Origin: Puffinus mauretanicus
Lineage: Eukaryota; Chordata; Aves; Procellariiformes; Procellariidae
DNA length: 64,000 nt
Assembly (NCBI GenBank): GCA_023333565.1
Contig: JAJKFH010000157.1
Location: forward strand, 620,001-684,000
Direction: 5' to 3'
Shown here: piece after piece, positions 37,101 through 51,361 of the stretch
Layout: each line of letters opens with the position of its first letter
Position numbering within the stretch: position 1 is the stretch's first letter
Translations under genes and position numbers: made by a program
The notes under the pieces: generated by a model
Database searches by the model: none
Told to the model about the DNA's origin: nothing
Seen by the model: the letters and a program-made list of their open reading frames with translations, nothing else

Positions 37101-40100
37101 AATCATGGAATTTATTCAAACAAAAGATGAAATAAATACTTTATTTTTTAAATAACACTAGTGTCGTGGTATGATGATTTGAGAATTGTTATCAGTGTGT
37201 GAATTTCCTATGAAGCCAGTTTAAACTCTTCTCACAGGTATAAAAAGATGACGTGCTCAGAGAAAGTAAACATACACTTTCTTCAGCAATCAAAAACCAT
37301 TTCCAGGTTCACAGTTTTACAGACCTGTTTTAAAAGGCTCATGGTCTAGGGTAAGGAAATGTGTGAAAACAGTTAATTGTCTTTCTTCCTTTTTCCCATA
37401 TTTATATGAAATCTATTCTGTCAGGTGAAAAATTCAACTAAAAATTAGCTAAATACAATTGTAAATAAAAGCAAAGCTGCAGGAACACATTTTAAATACT
37501 CAAGACACTTAAGAACATGGGGAAAATGACAGTATGTTTCAGCTGGCAGATTCTACTGATTCATATGCAACATAATGCTTCAATGAAAATAATTTGCCAA
37601 GCATATGTGATCTCTTGTTTAGATACCTAACTGTAATACTGTCAGGGAAGAAAGTGTTTCTTCATCTTTTGGGACGGAATCATCATCCTTAATTTTGGAA
37701 AACCAGGATGCACAAATTTGTGGATTGCATCTCCAGCTTTGACCGGCATTGTAGCTCAGAGCTTGCTGCTCTGAACCCTGAAGAAGACAAATTAACTCTG
37801 CAACATTTTAACAAAGACAATAAAAGAAAGAATACTACTTTGGTAGAGATAGAAATCCATGGCTGGAAGGAACAGGGATATATAAGTAAAAACTTTGTCC
37901 GTGGGCTAAGTCTTCTGCAGCATCTTGGTCTGACTGGAGGGTGATGTCAGTCTCTCTTCACTCTCGTTGGTCCTAATCATGAAATGCTTTCCCTACAAAG
38001 AGCAGTGGTGTGAGGGTAGAGATACCTGACACAAAGCTAATGAAAAAGGCCATGGGTCAGGTGTGAGGAGCAAGGATAGACTTCAATCTCTCTAACTAGC
38101 AGCTACTCTCTAGGTGCCTTGAGAGCCAGCACCCCTGAAGTACCTCCTTCCTTCATCAGCACTGGAAAGAGGCAGGGGGCTTTGAAGGCATAGTAAGTCA
38201 AGGCATCTAGCTTGAGATCTTCCTCTAGAGGTTTTCAAAGGTGCTTTGTGAGAAGTACTTCTTTAGATGTCTAAAAATTTTGACTGAAGCACAAAGCCAA
38301 TGTTAAATGAGCTGGTTTTCCCTCTCGTCTTCCCCCCCTCCATTAGCAGCACACAGACACAAACATATGGATAATATCTGTTGTACGTATCTGTTGTAGA
38401 TGCTGTCTGTTAAAATCAAGAGAAGACCTTGAGAACTGAAGGAAAGATATAGAAAAAAATATACATAAATAATGTATCAGAGGAAGTGGGGATTTAATAA
38501 GTAGAAAAAGTCTCAGATAATAAATTTGACTTTTAAACAGGAACAAAAAATGTCACTCTTGCTTGAGCTGGATTTTAATGCAAACTTCAAGGTGTAAGAA
38601 GTGTGGAAAATCAATAGCAAATCCCAGTGTCCTTATGCTGAGATATTCAAAATGTTAGCTCTAATGGGAGTCATATAAAAGCAGCCATAAACCAGTGATG
38701 ATCAGTTCACACATGTGCTGTAAAGAGATACAGTTCAGAATTTAAATACCTCATATATCTTTTGTAAAAAGCTTTTCCCCCCTCCTATAATAATAAGTTT
38801 AAACAACATTGCAGCCTTTTTCAAAACTGAGACCACAGATGTGAAGATAGATAATTTTTGAGAAATTATTTTCTCTTCTTGGGTAATTATCATTAATGAA
38901 AGAAAAAAAATCTTAAATCCTAATAAATCAGAGACAGAATTGACTGACCATGCATCCAAATTGCTGCATTATTCACACTGGAATTACTCCAAAGATTAGC
39001 TGCAAATTGCCCTCTAAATTGAATTTATGGTTTCATTTTTCATAACTACTGTGTTGTGACAGATGAGAGGAATCTCTGAGAAAAATGACAGTGATGGACC
39101 CAATTTCTTAGTACTCTATCTTCAAGACAGAACTAAACTATCTCTATTTACCGTTAGGTTTTGTACAATCTATTTTGGCAAGCATAAAAACCTGTTATGA
39201 AATACGATATATCCTATTTTATACATCAGTCAGTAAAAATATCACAGAAAACCTCAAGATTTCATTTAAAAAAGGAGGCCAATCAAATTAAAATAAAGTG
39301 AAGTTTCACAGACAGACACCGTACAGATAAAAATACCAATTTACACCTATTTAAAAGCTTGCACTCTATCATCACTGTGCATCTTCTCTCTATTCCAAAT
39401 GATCCTCAATGTCTGTGTAACATGTAGAATAGGAAAGAAAATTAAGATACCAGGGTATCCTGAAGTGGCCACACCACACTGGGGTTTGGGATCTTTGTTG
39501 GGGGCTTGTTTTGTGCTTTTCTTGTACAGTACCTAGCAGAAATGGAGCTTGACTGTCCAAGGTAATGTGGCAATACAAGCTATAAATAATAATTACAACA
39601 ATAATCTCCAAGTTCAACAAAGCTTCTGGGCTGGTACATAAAAACTGAAATACTAGACTGCCAGATATTAGAGACAAATGTTTTGCCCTAAAATGGCTCT
39701 TATGTATAACTTGTATCAAGCAGGAAAAATAAAAACATGGTTTTTTTCAGGTTTTCAAACTAGGTTTGTTTAGTCCAGGCCTCTTGGGCTAGAAATAATT
39801 GAAAGCAAGTTTGAGATTACGCTTAGGTCACAAACATAGTTGATGCCTGAAGCTTTTCAGGGACAAAAAATATGGGAACGTTTATAATGTAGGTTAGATA
39901 AAGTCAGTACAAGTGCTACAGATAACTGCAGTTCAGATATTTCTGGCACACTAAGTGAGAACCTGCATCTTTCTTTCATATTAGAAAAATATGGTTTAAT
40001 AACTGCACTAACAACAAAAGGCCAGAATCTTTCACACTTATTCATACTAACATTGAACTTCCTTTTCAAGGAAGTTGTCTCCGGTAAAGTCTTCTGAGTT

Positions 40101-40278
40101 TGAATAAGAATAGAAGAATCTATCCCACACCGCCCAGTGTTTATGGGGCAGGCTATGTTTTTGAGGCATTTTACTTATCTTTTGCAGTACAGAGACTCAT
40201 CTAATGGGTCCAGGATCAGCACAGGCATTCCAGCAGATCCACCAGCTCTGAGAATTCCAGCTTTTCTCCCAGAATTCA

Positions 40279-40317
40279 ACTAATAACAACAGCAATAACA
40301 GTAACAATAATAATAAT
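40279..40317. repeat. Imperfect (AAC/AAT)n trinucleotide repeat
   Basis: Units of AAC, AAT and CAG-like triplets over about 39 bases. It adjoins a MIR-like relic. Confidence 0.85.
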
Positions 40318-40329
40318 TGATAGAGGTTT

Positions 40330-40480
40330 TCATTACTCAGTTCTCAAAGTTCATTAGTATTTATCCATTTTACACATGTCAAAACCCAAGGACAGCAAAT
40401 GAAGTTGCTCAGAGTACTTCAGCCATCCAGGATCGACATCTCCCAACTCTCAGTCCACCACCATCCACTAGGGTCCTCTA
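40330..40480 (+). repeat. MIR-like SINE relic
   Basis: TTTATCCATTTTACACATGT followed by CAAAACCCAAGGACAGCAAATGAAG resembles the MIR core 'CCATTTTACAGATGAGGAAACTGAGGCACAG'. It is diverged. Confidence 0.45.
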
Positions 40481-41144
40481 CAAGTAGGTATGAGTACCTT
40501 ATCCAGAAACTCTATCTAAACCATGGGGCTGATGCACTCCATGACGTGTTTCACAGTGTTAGCTCCCTGATCATTGAAATAAACGCATCTGCTGGAGTTT
40601 GCCATGGCTTACTTCATGCCATATGGTCATATTTCTTCATAGGATAGGACAGAAACCTGGTAGGGAGAAGACAGAAGGCAGCGCCTTGTCAGGTCTTGTT
40701 CAGAAATGTAATCAGGTCGTGGTGTGCGCCCTGATCCAGGAGCAGGGTAGTGCTCCCTCCCCCTGAACACCCCAAAAGGTCCTTATCAACTCCATATGCA
40801 CAAAAAATTTCCATTTGCTTTCCTGATATCATGATAAAAACAATAGCATAAATATGTGGCAGAATAGATCAAGGAAGAAGAATTACCTGCCTTTGATGGT
40901 AATTATATATAACTGTCAAAAAACGATGCAGTTTTCAAAGCACTGCGCAAAAAGATAAACTAATGAATCAACGCAAGACCATCCTAGTTATTACAAAGCA
41001 AATTAGGTGGAGTGATGTTAACCTAATTTTTCATATGAAGAATAGAAAAGGAAGGACCTTATGTTTTAAACTGCACAATTAGAGCAGCAACATATTTATG
41101 ATTGCACACGCATATTTTCTCTATGAAAAGAGCGCTAAATTGTT

Positions 41145-41215
41145 TATTCAAGGTCACAGAGAAAGTTTAAGGCAAAACAAAGAATAGACCAGTGCTCCAC
41201 CTAATCACCTAATTT
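41145..41215 (+). repeat. Possible MIR-like SINE relic
   Basis: TTCAAGGTCACAGAGAAAGT followed by AATAGACCAGTGCTC resembles the MIR phrase 'CAAGGTCACACAGCTAG..CCAGTGCTC'. It is weak. Confidence 0.35.
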
Positions 41216-42640
41216 TTAGGCCTGTATTTTAAATGAAAGGTTCTCCTGCAATATGCACAGTAAAAATAGGTAGTCTTACTCTTTTAAGTTTTTCACTTTG
41301 GCAGATATACAATCTATATGCAAATAGATATACACTTATTTTTCTGTAACCGCATAAGCAATGATTTGAACTGGCAGTAAGCAGCAGCATGAAGTTGGCA
41401 ATGGAAATTACAGCCATGAACATCTCCCATGTCCACTCCGCCACAGCCTTAAGACCCTGATTTAGCATGGTTAAGCCAAATCCCAGTCAAACACACTGTA
41501 AGTGTGAGATGGGCTGTCTCCTACTTTTCAATTTGCTTTCATAATAGAGCACTTTTCATGTGAGAAACATGATCAATTTGAAGCAGAGGTAAGATTAGGT
41601 ACTTCTAACAAGCATCTTATTTGACCTGACTGCTCTTTTATTTGAACTTGCAAACATCATGAGCTCTCCAGAAGAAAGAAACTGAAACATTTTTAGCAGT
41701 ATTTTTTCAAAGGAAAATGTGGTTTTGTTCAAGTGGAATCCTTTTATGGGAACATAGTTTAAAAAGAAATGAATAGGAAAACTTACAGAACTTTTTCTGA
41801 CTTTCTCAGTTCATTTCTACTGTATCTAAACAACTGATAGATTCATTAACAATTTTTTATTTCATTAACAATTGCATTCTTTTCACTTTTATAATATTAT
41901 TTGAAATACTAAATATTAAACTGCTGCTATATCTAGTTGTAAGTTTCATTATCATATGATCGAACACTATATTGTCTGCTGTATTATGTTGCTCTATCAT
42001 TACTACTAACAGTATTACTTTCTAACATCATTTTAAGCCACGTATTTTCACATCCAGTATAAAATGATTTAACATTCAAAAATTCAGAAGAATGCTGCTT
42101 TCTTCACAATGCCTATTTTATGAGATATTTACAAATTTAAGCTTTTTTTTTTTGTTACTTTTTTGGATACTAGGTGAAAGTATCAAAATATCTAGAAGAA
42201 TGGAATTGCTTTCTACTGTTTCCTAGCCAGCTCCCTTTCAAAGTGCTCCTAAGAGTGCTTTCTCATTTTACAAGTTCAACTGAGTAAGAGCACCTATGCT
42301 ACATGACGCTGAGGATGAATGCATTTGCAGATCTGTATCTCCTCATCCCTGCACATTATGCTAATACACAATATCCTTAGTTAGAAAAAAAATTATAAAA
42401 ATAGAATTATATAAATGGAAAAGTAAGCATTGAACGGTAGTCCCATTACAAGTAGGAAAGGGAAAATAGACACAAGTAACTTAACCACAGCATTCACAGC
42501 GTCTAGACACTACAGCATTTAAAATGTCTAATTTAGAATTATGTTCAGTTAGAGGCAGACCACTCTCGCAGCCCTCTATTTCTTGAGCTTTGTTCCTAAT
42601 CTTTTTTGTAGTTTCTAGGGTTTGGTTTTTCTGTTTCATT
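41216..42640. other. AT-rich noncoding DNA, no gene seen
   Basis: No repeat family or supported coding frame. A T run lies near 42144-42153. Confidence 0.65.
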
Positions 42641-42642
42641 TT

Positions 42643-42910
42643 CATAGAATCATAGAATCATAGAATCATAGAATCAGTAAGGTTGGAAAAGACCTTTAAG
42701 ATCATCGAGTCCAACCATCAATCCAACACACCATGTCCACTACACCATGTCCCTAAGGGCCTCATCTACACGTCTTTTAAATACTTCCAGGGATGGTGAC
42801 TCTACCACTTCCCTGGGCAGCCTGTTCCAAGGCCTGACCACTCTTTCAGTAAAGAAATTTCTCCTAATGTCCATTTTGTTTGAGAGTTGATGCTTTTTTG
42901 CTGTATTTGT
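42643..42910 (-). mobile_element. CR1 LINE 3' end (5'-truncated)
   Basis: On the minus strand it encodes the last part of CR1 ORF2; the 61-codon frame at 42740-42925 contains NFFTERVVRPWNRLPREVVE, the typical C-terminus. A stop, the 3' UTR with TTGGACTCGATGATCTTAAA, and an octamer tail with four GATTCTAT-type units (42643-42676) follow. The 5' limit is blurred after about 42873. The 3' UTR shows a small internal repeat (GGACATGGTGTAGT). This is the same subfamily as the copy at 26454. Confidence 0.9.
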
Positions 42911-44076
42911 TCCTGTTCGCAACAATAAATATCATAATATCAAGATAGTGGTTCCCAGTGAGACACCACTTGGAACCATTAACTTAAAATGTAACAAAAT
43001 CTTAGAAGAAAGCCCATTCCCATCCAATTTTTGAAATTCAGAGGATCTGCACAGTTCAGATAAACCACACAGACATCTCAAGTTTCTAGCTGTGTGTGTC
43101 AAAAATGAATGTGATTTGCAAAGCTCTTTCAAAAACCTAATCAACCAAAAGGTTCAAATGGTTTGGTGACTTGGCAGATTTCTCCAAAAAATGTGTTAAC
43201 TATATCTGGTCACTGAAACCAGCTGGCTCCTGAAGGTTACATGTCTTCCTTAGAGCAGGGTAGTTTCCTGCAATTACTGCTACCGAGTCTGGCTTGCTCA
43301 GATTTATCACCGTAGTTCTGGAGTTCCCCAATTAAACCCCCATTATCAGTCAAGGTAGCAGCTATCACAATAACAGGATTATTTCCACTGGTTTCAATAG
43401 CTAATTTTGGGCTGATTTGTTCTTTCAGACCATTTTTCCTTTGTCTCTTCATTTGGCTTCAGAGTTGTATCTTTTAAAAAATTAAAAAAAAATAAATTCC
43501 GTCGCCATTCAGAAACTTCTCAAAATTGTTTTGTACATCTCTGGATAAGTCCCTGGGTGGAACATAAACAAGGTACGAGGCCTTGAGTGAGCCATCTTCT
43601 CTGGAGGAAATTCACAGTGAGAACAATGTTCTGGGACAATTCTCACAAGAATGAAAATTACTGACTTTTTATGTGGTTATCATTTTCAAATATCCTGTCT
43701 TGTTTCGATATATCACAGCATGGAACTCCACTGTGTAAAATATTGTTCTAGTCAGTGTACGCACAGTCATTCATTAATTAGGAACTAGGGATCTTCTTTG
43801 CCCCAGCAGAATACAATTTAAGAACATTGTTTTGTACTATGGAAATGTGCTAATGAGAGCTATAAAACAGCAAATACTCTGATACTCACTGTGCTTTCAA
43901 TTTTCTTGCACGTATTGTGAACTAAAAAGGTATTTCAGTCCATAAGAGCCTGATTAGGCCAAAGAGAGATTAGAGATTGACTTCAGTGCAATCAGATATA
44001 TTGTCAAATGTGAAAAATACAAAGATCAACAAACTGCACTTTATTGATGGGAATTCACCAACACAGAATTAAATAT

Positions 44077-44112
44077 AATGCATTTTATAATGCATTTTAT
44101 AGTGCATTTTAA
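44077..44112. repeat. 12-bp unit in three tandem copies
   Basis: AATGCATTTTAT twice exactly, then AGTGCATTTTAA. Confidence 0.9.
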
Positions 44113-47100
44113 CTGCATTAGAGTATGTATACTGTAATTAATAGAGTACATATGTATAGAACACTTTTTCTTTTTGCCAGGATAACTGAGCTCTTAATCT
44201 CACCTTTCCAGTAGTATTTTTTTTTCATCTAAGATGAACTGGAAAAAATGAAGTCCTTTTTCTATTATGAACCAGCATGCTCTGGTTATAGTTGTCCTAT
44301 AATTGAAACTAATGTTCAGTGAGGGCAGCACTCCTAGGTTTTGCTGCATACTGCTATTCATGGATCAATTAAAGTTAGCAGCAGAATATTTGTCAAAAAT
44401 GTATCCAGACCAGTAGAAATTATGTGTGGGGCAGAGAAAAAAAATGAAATTTCCCATTTTTTTGTGAATTAATAATCAATTTTTATATCTTCAGTTAAAT
44501 TAGGAATCTGATTTTTTCCAATATGTGCAGAAGCTGTTCTGACATATAGAAGCATGGCAAAGTAAGACATATTGTAATAATTAGCTGAATTATTTCTGGC
44601 ATGCCACGAACAATTACAGGATTAATAACTACCCAACCAAATAGTGTTATGTTGGAATAAATTGACCGACAAGGGTTTTCAGTTAGGAAATGAAGCTCAG
44701 ATGGATCATCAATAAAAACTACTGTGGAGAACAGACTTTTAAGAACTTCAGTGTTTTACATTTACAAAATACGGATGTGATAACTGTGCTTAATGACTGG
44801 AAGAAGCTATTTAAAAATTCATTTAGAATATTTTGCCCTCTTTAATTGCCTGGCCAAAACCACAGCCTTTGAAAGACACACTAATGTACCATGCAACCTA
44901 TATTTAATTTTGTGTTCTGATCAAAATAAAAAACTTGATGGGGCCCTTAATTAACCCCCTGCCTTCTTACAGAAAGGTGATTTTTTGGTTTTTTTTTTTT
45001 CTCATTTGCAATTCTGCTCAGTTTACTGTATGCAATGTTGGGTTACTTATGGCATGTGACACCCTGACATAGAATACAACGCTGTTTATTAGGAAGAGTG
45101 CAATATGCAAACTCAGGCTGAAATTCAGCAAGGTATTTAAGTACGTTTCTAATTTAGTACTTGCAAGAAATCCCATTTGCTACAACATAACTATTGCTTC
45201 CAATTAAGCACACAGTTTACTACCTAACTGAGTCAGGATGTTAATTCATGATATTGGAGCCTTTCACATTCTCTTTGTAAAAGAGTTAAGAATGATATCA
45301 ACATCACAGGAGGTCAAAACACATATTAAAGCATGGGTACAGGCACATCATAAGAACTAGAGCACTATAGCTATACTGGAATGCTTGCCTGGACTTAAAG
45401 CTGATTTTTAATTGTTTTGGTGAAGCAACAGGAGGGTTACGCCAGACGAGTATTAGCCCAACCCTGTAGTTTTATAGGCCCTCCCAAAAGAGGACCATAA
45501 TTAGTTTTTTTCACCATGGGTTTTTATTTTTTAGCTTATAAAAGATAACTCTTCAGTTTTTATGTTGCTGTTTTCAAAGTACAGTCTTTCAGAAATGAAC
45601 AAAAGAAAGACTTCCAATAACTCTTCATTAGCAGGTAATGTTGTCCCATCTTATTCTGGCAGTGAGGAATCTCTGAAAATAATGCATTTTTGTGGGCTCA
45701 GAAAGCTGACACTCAGGAGGCTCTTGCAATTCCTGGAGTCGTTACTACAAGTCCTGATAAACACAAAACACTTGGTGAGGAGAGTGCAACAGGGTCGCAA
45801 GACATGACGTTAGGGGTCTGAGCAGAGCCTAAGGACTTGCTAGTCCAGACTTCGTGTGGAGGTGGGATCAGGCAGGCAGCAGCACAGACCAAGGAGAAAG
45901 CAGGCAGTTTGACTGTGGAGTTGACCTGGGAAATATTCACTGATGGCTGATCCATTAGGGTTGATAAAAGGCCTATAAAAGGTAGTAAAGACCCGGTCAC
46001 TTCATGACAGGAGGTCCCTCCAAGCAGGACGACAAAGTCAATCCACAGGCAAAAGCTATATTGTAAGGTCAGTATTGTCAACTACTATGTGCAAGGACAG
46101 CTTACTTGCAATATCTTTACATCTCTTTATCTTTAAGTATATTAGATTGTTTGCAAAGGAAAGCTGTGCAGTCATATATTTATTTTTCCTTGAACGTGTC
46201 CTCCTTTCTTCTTAGGGTTCTGCCCTCACTCCCTACCTAAAGTTCAGGCAAAAGTTAAGCATCCTCATTAGACAGATCAGACTGAACATTAAGTGCCCAA
46301 TCACATGCTTTACTTATGCCTATAAGAGCAAACTGTCAAGCTATGCAATACAGATGAATTTGGATATTTTTCAACTTAATCAAATAAGACTGCTGTAGAC
46401 AGCTGCAATGCTTGTTTATTTTTCTAAGCCCACCTGCTATCCTAGCACTATACAAATTTAAAGTATTTATGAGTTTGATTTCTCATGTTTTCCATGTTCT
46501 TTGGAACTATGTGTTGCCAAGATAAATACAACTTCTAATCTACAATGTGATTTTGCTGCAGTTTAAAGCTTCCTCTTCCCTATGAGCTTCCTATACATTC
46601 GAGCATATAGTGGGCAACAGTTAAGAATCTAGCACCAGAAAAAAAAACCATTGTCAATTACCTTACACGTAAAATTTTGAATGGAGAAGAGGCTAGAAGA
46701 TCATATGCTTTTTTGGAAAAGATTTTCATGTCTTCCCCATATTGCATCTGCATGCTACTATCAGCATGCAAATAATAATGAAATGCTAGGCCATTCAGCT
46801 AAGAATCCATTTACTCCAACAAAGGTCAAGTTCACAATACCCTGCAGACCATATATAAAACTGCTATCAGATTTATTTCCCTTCCAGATCAGTCCATTGA
46901 ATTTACATACTTAAACAAACTAGCATCTAAAATTTGCCTCCTCGTCATTGCTTCTTTTATAGTCCTCAAAGGAAATTATTTTAGTTTCACATCTTTATCT
47001 TGCATATCCAAGCGTATCCTCACCTTGTTGCTGTAGATTTAGAGACCATTATCATGCATGGTTATATACCTGCTAAATTGACTTTAGTCTTTCAATGTGA

Positions 47101-49609
47101 TCTAAATTGTGTTTAATCTGCTCTCTTAATACTAATGGTGCTCTGAGAGGTGAGCACTTCACAAGCTGAGGAACTTTAATTTGATGCCTTTTGTACAACC
47201 CAACTCTTCAAACACATCTTTAAATGGATAAAGGCTCTGTACTTTCTGCATCAATATTGTCAATGCATGTGTAACCTTTAGAGCAATCTCACTGCAAAAT
47301 GATTATTTCCCCCATAGGAAAGATGGATCACTCATTTAATTAGACATTTCCCCCCTCAGAAGTTTCTTAAGCTGTGACAATATGACACAGCAGTTTTGCA
47401 AGATCTAGTATACTCGGTGGTGTTTTATTTAGGGAGGAAGTACTTAGAATAGCTCAACTTTTTTTTTTCTTTTGGGGTGTATTCCCACTCTGACAGATTT
47501 GAGAATACTGTTCCCAGGTTTTCCAGTTGTAATCTGTTTTTCCTGTGAACTCAAAGTGGATTAACTTTCTTTTTTCTTTATTACTTCTGTCCTCTTCTGT
47601 TACTTGTCATATTTGATGAAGATGAAACAGCAAAAGGTCCATGTGTAACACCTGAAAACCACTTATTTACTTAACACAAACTACAAACACTCATGCAAAA
47701 CACAAAAACTGGAGATTACCGTGATACAAGCTAACTGTGAATCAAGTTATCTTTTGCTCTGCAACTCAACAAGACTATACTAATTTTTTCCATGTCACCA
47801 ACTTTTGTCTATTTAATTATTTGTATGACAATAGTACAAGGAGCTCTTAACCAACAAGAATCTACTGCATACATGTGTACCAGGAGGGACTCTTTCATTT
47901 GAGTCATTGCCAACAGAAGACAGAAAGAAAAAAAAAAAAGGCATGGAAAAATGAAGTGGCTTCCCTAAACTAACACTCTGGTAAAAAATCAGCATCTGCT
48001 ATCTTCATCCTTTTACACTCTAAAACCTTTTTTTTTAATTATTTTATATCTATATCACTCAGTGGCGAGCTTTGCAGTGTCAGAGCAGTCCAAATTTCTT
48101 TGCCTGGAAAGAAAAGACTGATCACCAGGGAGAAGGTGGTGACTTGGAGGTGACTTTGGAGATGTTGGGAAGTTGCAACTGAAATCTCTATCACTGGTAC
48201 TGTGACACCCCAGGGAAGCTGAAATCCAGATCGTAAGACTAGAACTCCATTGCCTTAAGCCAGCAAGCCACGGTGCCTTGTACATCCTGAAATATGGAGA
48301 ACATATCAGGTTCAGCCACAGAAAACCTCTGGAAGTAATTTGATTCCTTGTACTGTTAGTACAGCTTTTGCCATAAAATAGCAACCCTTAAATAGCTACT
48401 TAAGCTTTTCAAAAGCTCACTGCCATGATTTTGCTTTGAACTATATGCCTGGCTTTGCCTAAACAAAAGGCAGCTTTTTTCTGGCCTTGTGCTCCCATTG
48501 GTCTTTTTTTGCACTCTGAGACTGGAAACTGTCACACAGTGAGAAATACAGAGTGAACTTAAATTCTCAATACTTTCTGCTGTTGCCATATCTGATGAGT
48601 ATCACCTGCCTTAGCATTCACCACGCTGTCAACAGTTGTTAACCCCACCGGGCAGATTTTTGTTTGTTAACTTATCTCGTCATTGCCAGCCTTGAGGTTA
48701 TGCACACACAGATGGCTTATAGGCCTCATTTTTCCTTTGTGTTTATTGTAATTGGAGCTAAACAAGAAACTTGTAACAAGCAATTTATTTTATGACTTTC
48801 ATTTTTCTTCCATTCCTTTTCATCGACTGTCCAGGAACTGATCTTGAATTTAGCCATCATTTGAATTTAACCGAATAAATTCAGGAAAAAGGTTTTGGCC
48901 AACAATTGGATTGTAAACAAGTCACTGACACCGTTTGCTTTCCCAAATTTGAGCTGTTTGATCAGCAGACTGTTCAAAAGTTCCATTCCTACTTGTTTCT
49001 TAGGTTAACTTTAGGACTGAGTGCATGAGGTTGAGTGCAAATACTGGGACTGATAGATGTGAAAATTCACTTTTGTCATAATTTTTCTACATGTTCTTAA
49101 ACTCTTTCAGCCTTGATTCATTCCCTGCAAAAATCTTCCTACTTCCACTAGTATCAAACTGATTTTCTCACCAGTAGGGTTATGCTAGGAGCTCTGCAGT
49201 TTGCCTTTATGAGTATAAGAAATAAACAAAAGATCAGCACACAATGCCTTTTCAAAAAATGACTAATATGCACAGTATGTATTTGCTTGACTCAATTTAC
49301 ATTTCTGAATGGGCTCCGTGGTTTTCAAAAGAGCTTAAAGTAAGTGCAGCCTCTTTGGGAAACTATCACTGTTACCCATGTCTGCCTTGCCTTTCCAGCA
49401 CTACAATTCCTTTTCTGGTGCCAAGAATAGATTAAATCTAACCCCAGTTTTAGGATGGGCATGACTAGAGGGAATTCATGCACAAGAAATGCCACTTGCA
49501 GAACAGTGAAGTCTGAGCCTAGTATTGCCTTCTTTATTATTGGCAAATTATTTTAGAAGACTGACCCACTTCTGTGTAAAGAAGTGAGAGATACTCTCAA
49601 GCCAGACAT

Positions 49610-49672
49610 AAAAAAAAAACCACCAAAACAAAACAAAACAAAAACCCAAACAAAAACAAAAACAAAAAACCA
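49610..49672. repeat. (AAAAC)n-type A-rich simple repeat
   Basis: A run of A followed by AAAAC and AAAAAC units over about 63 bases. It might be the tail of a plus-strand retroposon, but I recognise no body upstream. Confidence 0.85.
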
Positions 49673-51361
49673 CATAGTTTCTAAGGATATTTGTTCCGTG
49701 CAATCTCTCATCCCACAATACTGAAATGGTTGTCAGAGGAGCTCCAGAGAGGAAGGAGCATAACTTTATCAAGTAGGAATCCCTTTTAGAAACAGAAAAA
49801 AGTAACCACCTTCTTTGGCCTTGAAGATCCCAGCACAGTGCCCTGTGGGAGCGGAGGGAGTCACTGTAAGGAGCTGCCATCCTCTTCACAGAAAGCCTAC
49901 TTTCAAAGGAAAAAAAAAAAAAGCTTCTCTTATCCATGTGCAGCTAGCAGTAATGGCTCTTGTAATGTTTTAGAAGAACAGCACTCCCTCAGCTACAAAA
50001 TGCTGTTGGCTTTTTTTTTTCCCCTCCTAGATCTTCTTCTAACGTATCATTGCATATGTAGCATAATTGGTAGACTTGACCCGATAAGCTCATAGCTCAG
50101 TAAATATTTTATGATTTGGCATATATATGTGTGTATATGCTTGGGTTTATTTTAAAAAAGCTTTTCTCTTTTCTTCCCAGTTCTATTCAGAGTGTTTTAT
50201 ATACCCTGGACTCCCTGCACGTATGCACATGTCCTTCAGAGTACTAGAGAACTAGCAAAGGTTTTTGAGATAAAAGTAAACTTTTCTTCCTTCTCCCTGA
50301 AGCCACTGCCCCTACAGTTTGGAAGTCTTTCCTTCCTAGAAGTCTCACTCTTTCACTTTTGTGCATTTTTTCACTGAAGCTCTTTTTTGTGTGTGTTCTC
50401 ATGCTAGAGGCTGCTGGTGGCAAGTAGCCAGGCTAGACCTCGATCTCTAGGCTATCACAGGTCATCCTGAGATCAGCGGACATGCTAATGATCCTGTGTT
50501 TAAGACAGACGTCAAAAGAAATTAAATTGTTTTGTGATTTAAACAATCGAAAACACAGAAAACTAAGCCAGCCCTCTGGGACTACAGGGAAAGGAGCAAA
50601 TGAGAGGCTGAACGGATATTTTACTCCTACTGCATTTTAACTGTGTTCTCCTCCAGTGCTCCAGTCCTTTCCATTTCATTAAATCACCTGCTAACTAACA
50701 CCTACTCTCCCAAAATTCTGTGGGACTAATATGACATTTCGTGTCTCTTCTCATAATGACAGAGACAGAAAGAGGCATATGCATTTCACCATGGGCACAG
50801 TCTACAGGCTCTACCTTCCGCAGTCTTGCTATATATATACCAGACTCTGACCCCAATGTACCAGAATCTGGCCCCAATTTTAACATAAAGATAAACAGAA
50901 TTTTTCATTGAAGACAGGATTGTCTTTTTCTCAAAGCCTACGACTTTATTTTGTATCCATCTAATAAGCCCAGAGATGTATAGGACTGATTTTTATATCT
51001 GACCATAAATTCCAAGTGTTGAATTGTTTCTAATTAGAGTTTTTTTGCATTAATGAAGACACATATATTCTCAGGAAAAAAAGAAAAAATATCTTAAACA
51101 TTTTTAAGCTATAGAATATCAATGGATGTTTAGAACCATATTTCTCACACGTACAAGAAAGCATCTCATGGGAATCTTCTCTGTAGCCTTGCTCTGATGG
51201 CCCCAACTAGCCATTAGCTCTGCATAAAGTAATTTGAGTTCTAACTAATCATTAAATTAATTATCTTATATTCACCCAGCTGACATCAGCCTTCAAAACA
51301 AAGTTCTGCTTGCAGCTCCAACCAAAGTCTGAACATAGCAGCAGATGTCGATGCATATTAA

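Larger units (their letters stand above)
32710..40320. other. AT-rich noncoding DNA, no gene seen
   Basis: There is no supported gene. A possible old-repeat fragment lies at 34081-34135. A 78-codon plus-strand frame at 37708-37944 has no recognised domain. No LTR, LINE tail or RNA gene is recognised in these 7.6 kb. Confidence 0.6.
42920..51350. other. AT-rich noncoding DNA, no gene seen
   Basis: There is no supported gene over 8.4 kb. Minor items are a 12-bp triplicated unit at 44077-44112, an (AAAAC)n tract at 49610-49672, a short TATATGTGTG patch at 50119-50142 and several T-tracts. Open frames reach 129 codons (49548-49937, minus) but that one runs through A/C-rich simple repeat. Confidence 0.6.

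Noticed and set aside
49548..49937. 129-codon minus-strand frame with a Phe/Cys-rich part
   Set aside because: It runs through the AAAAC simple repeat and A-tracts.
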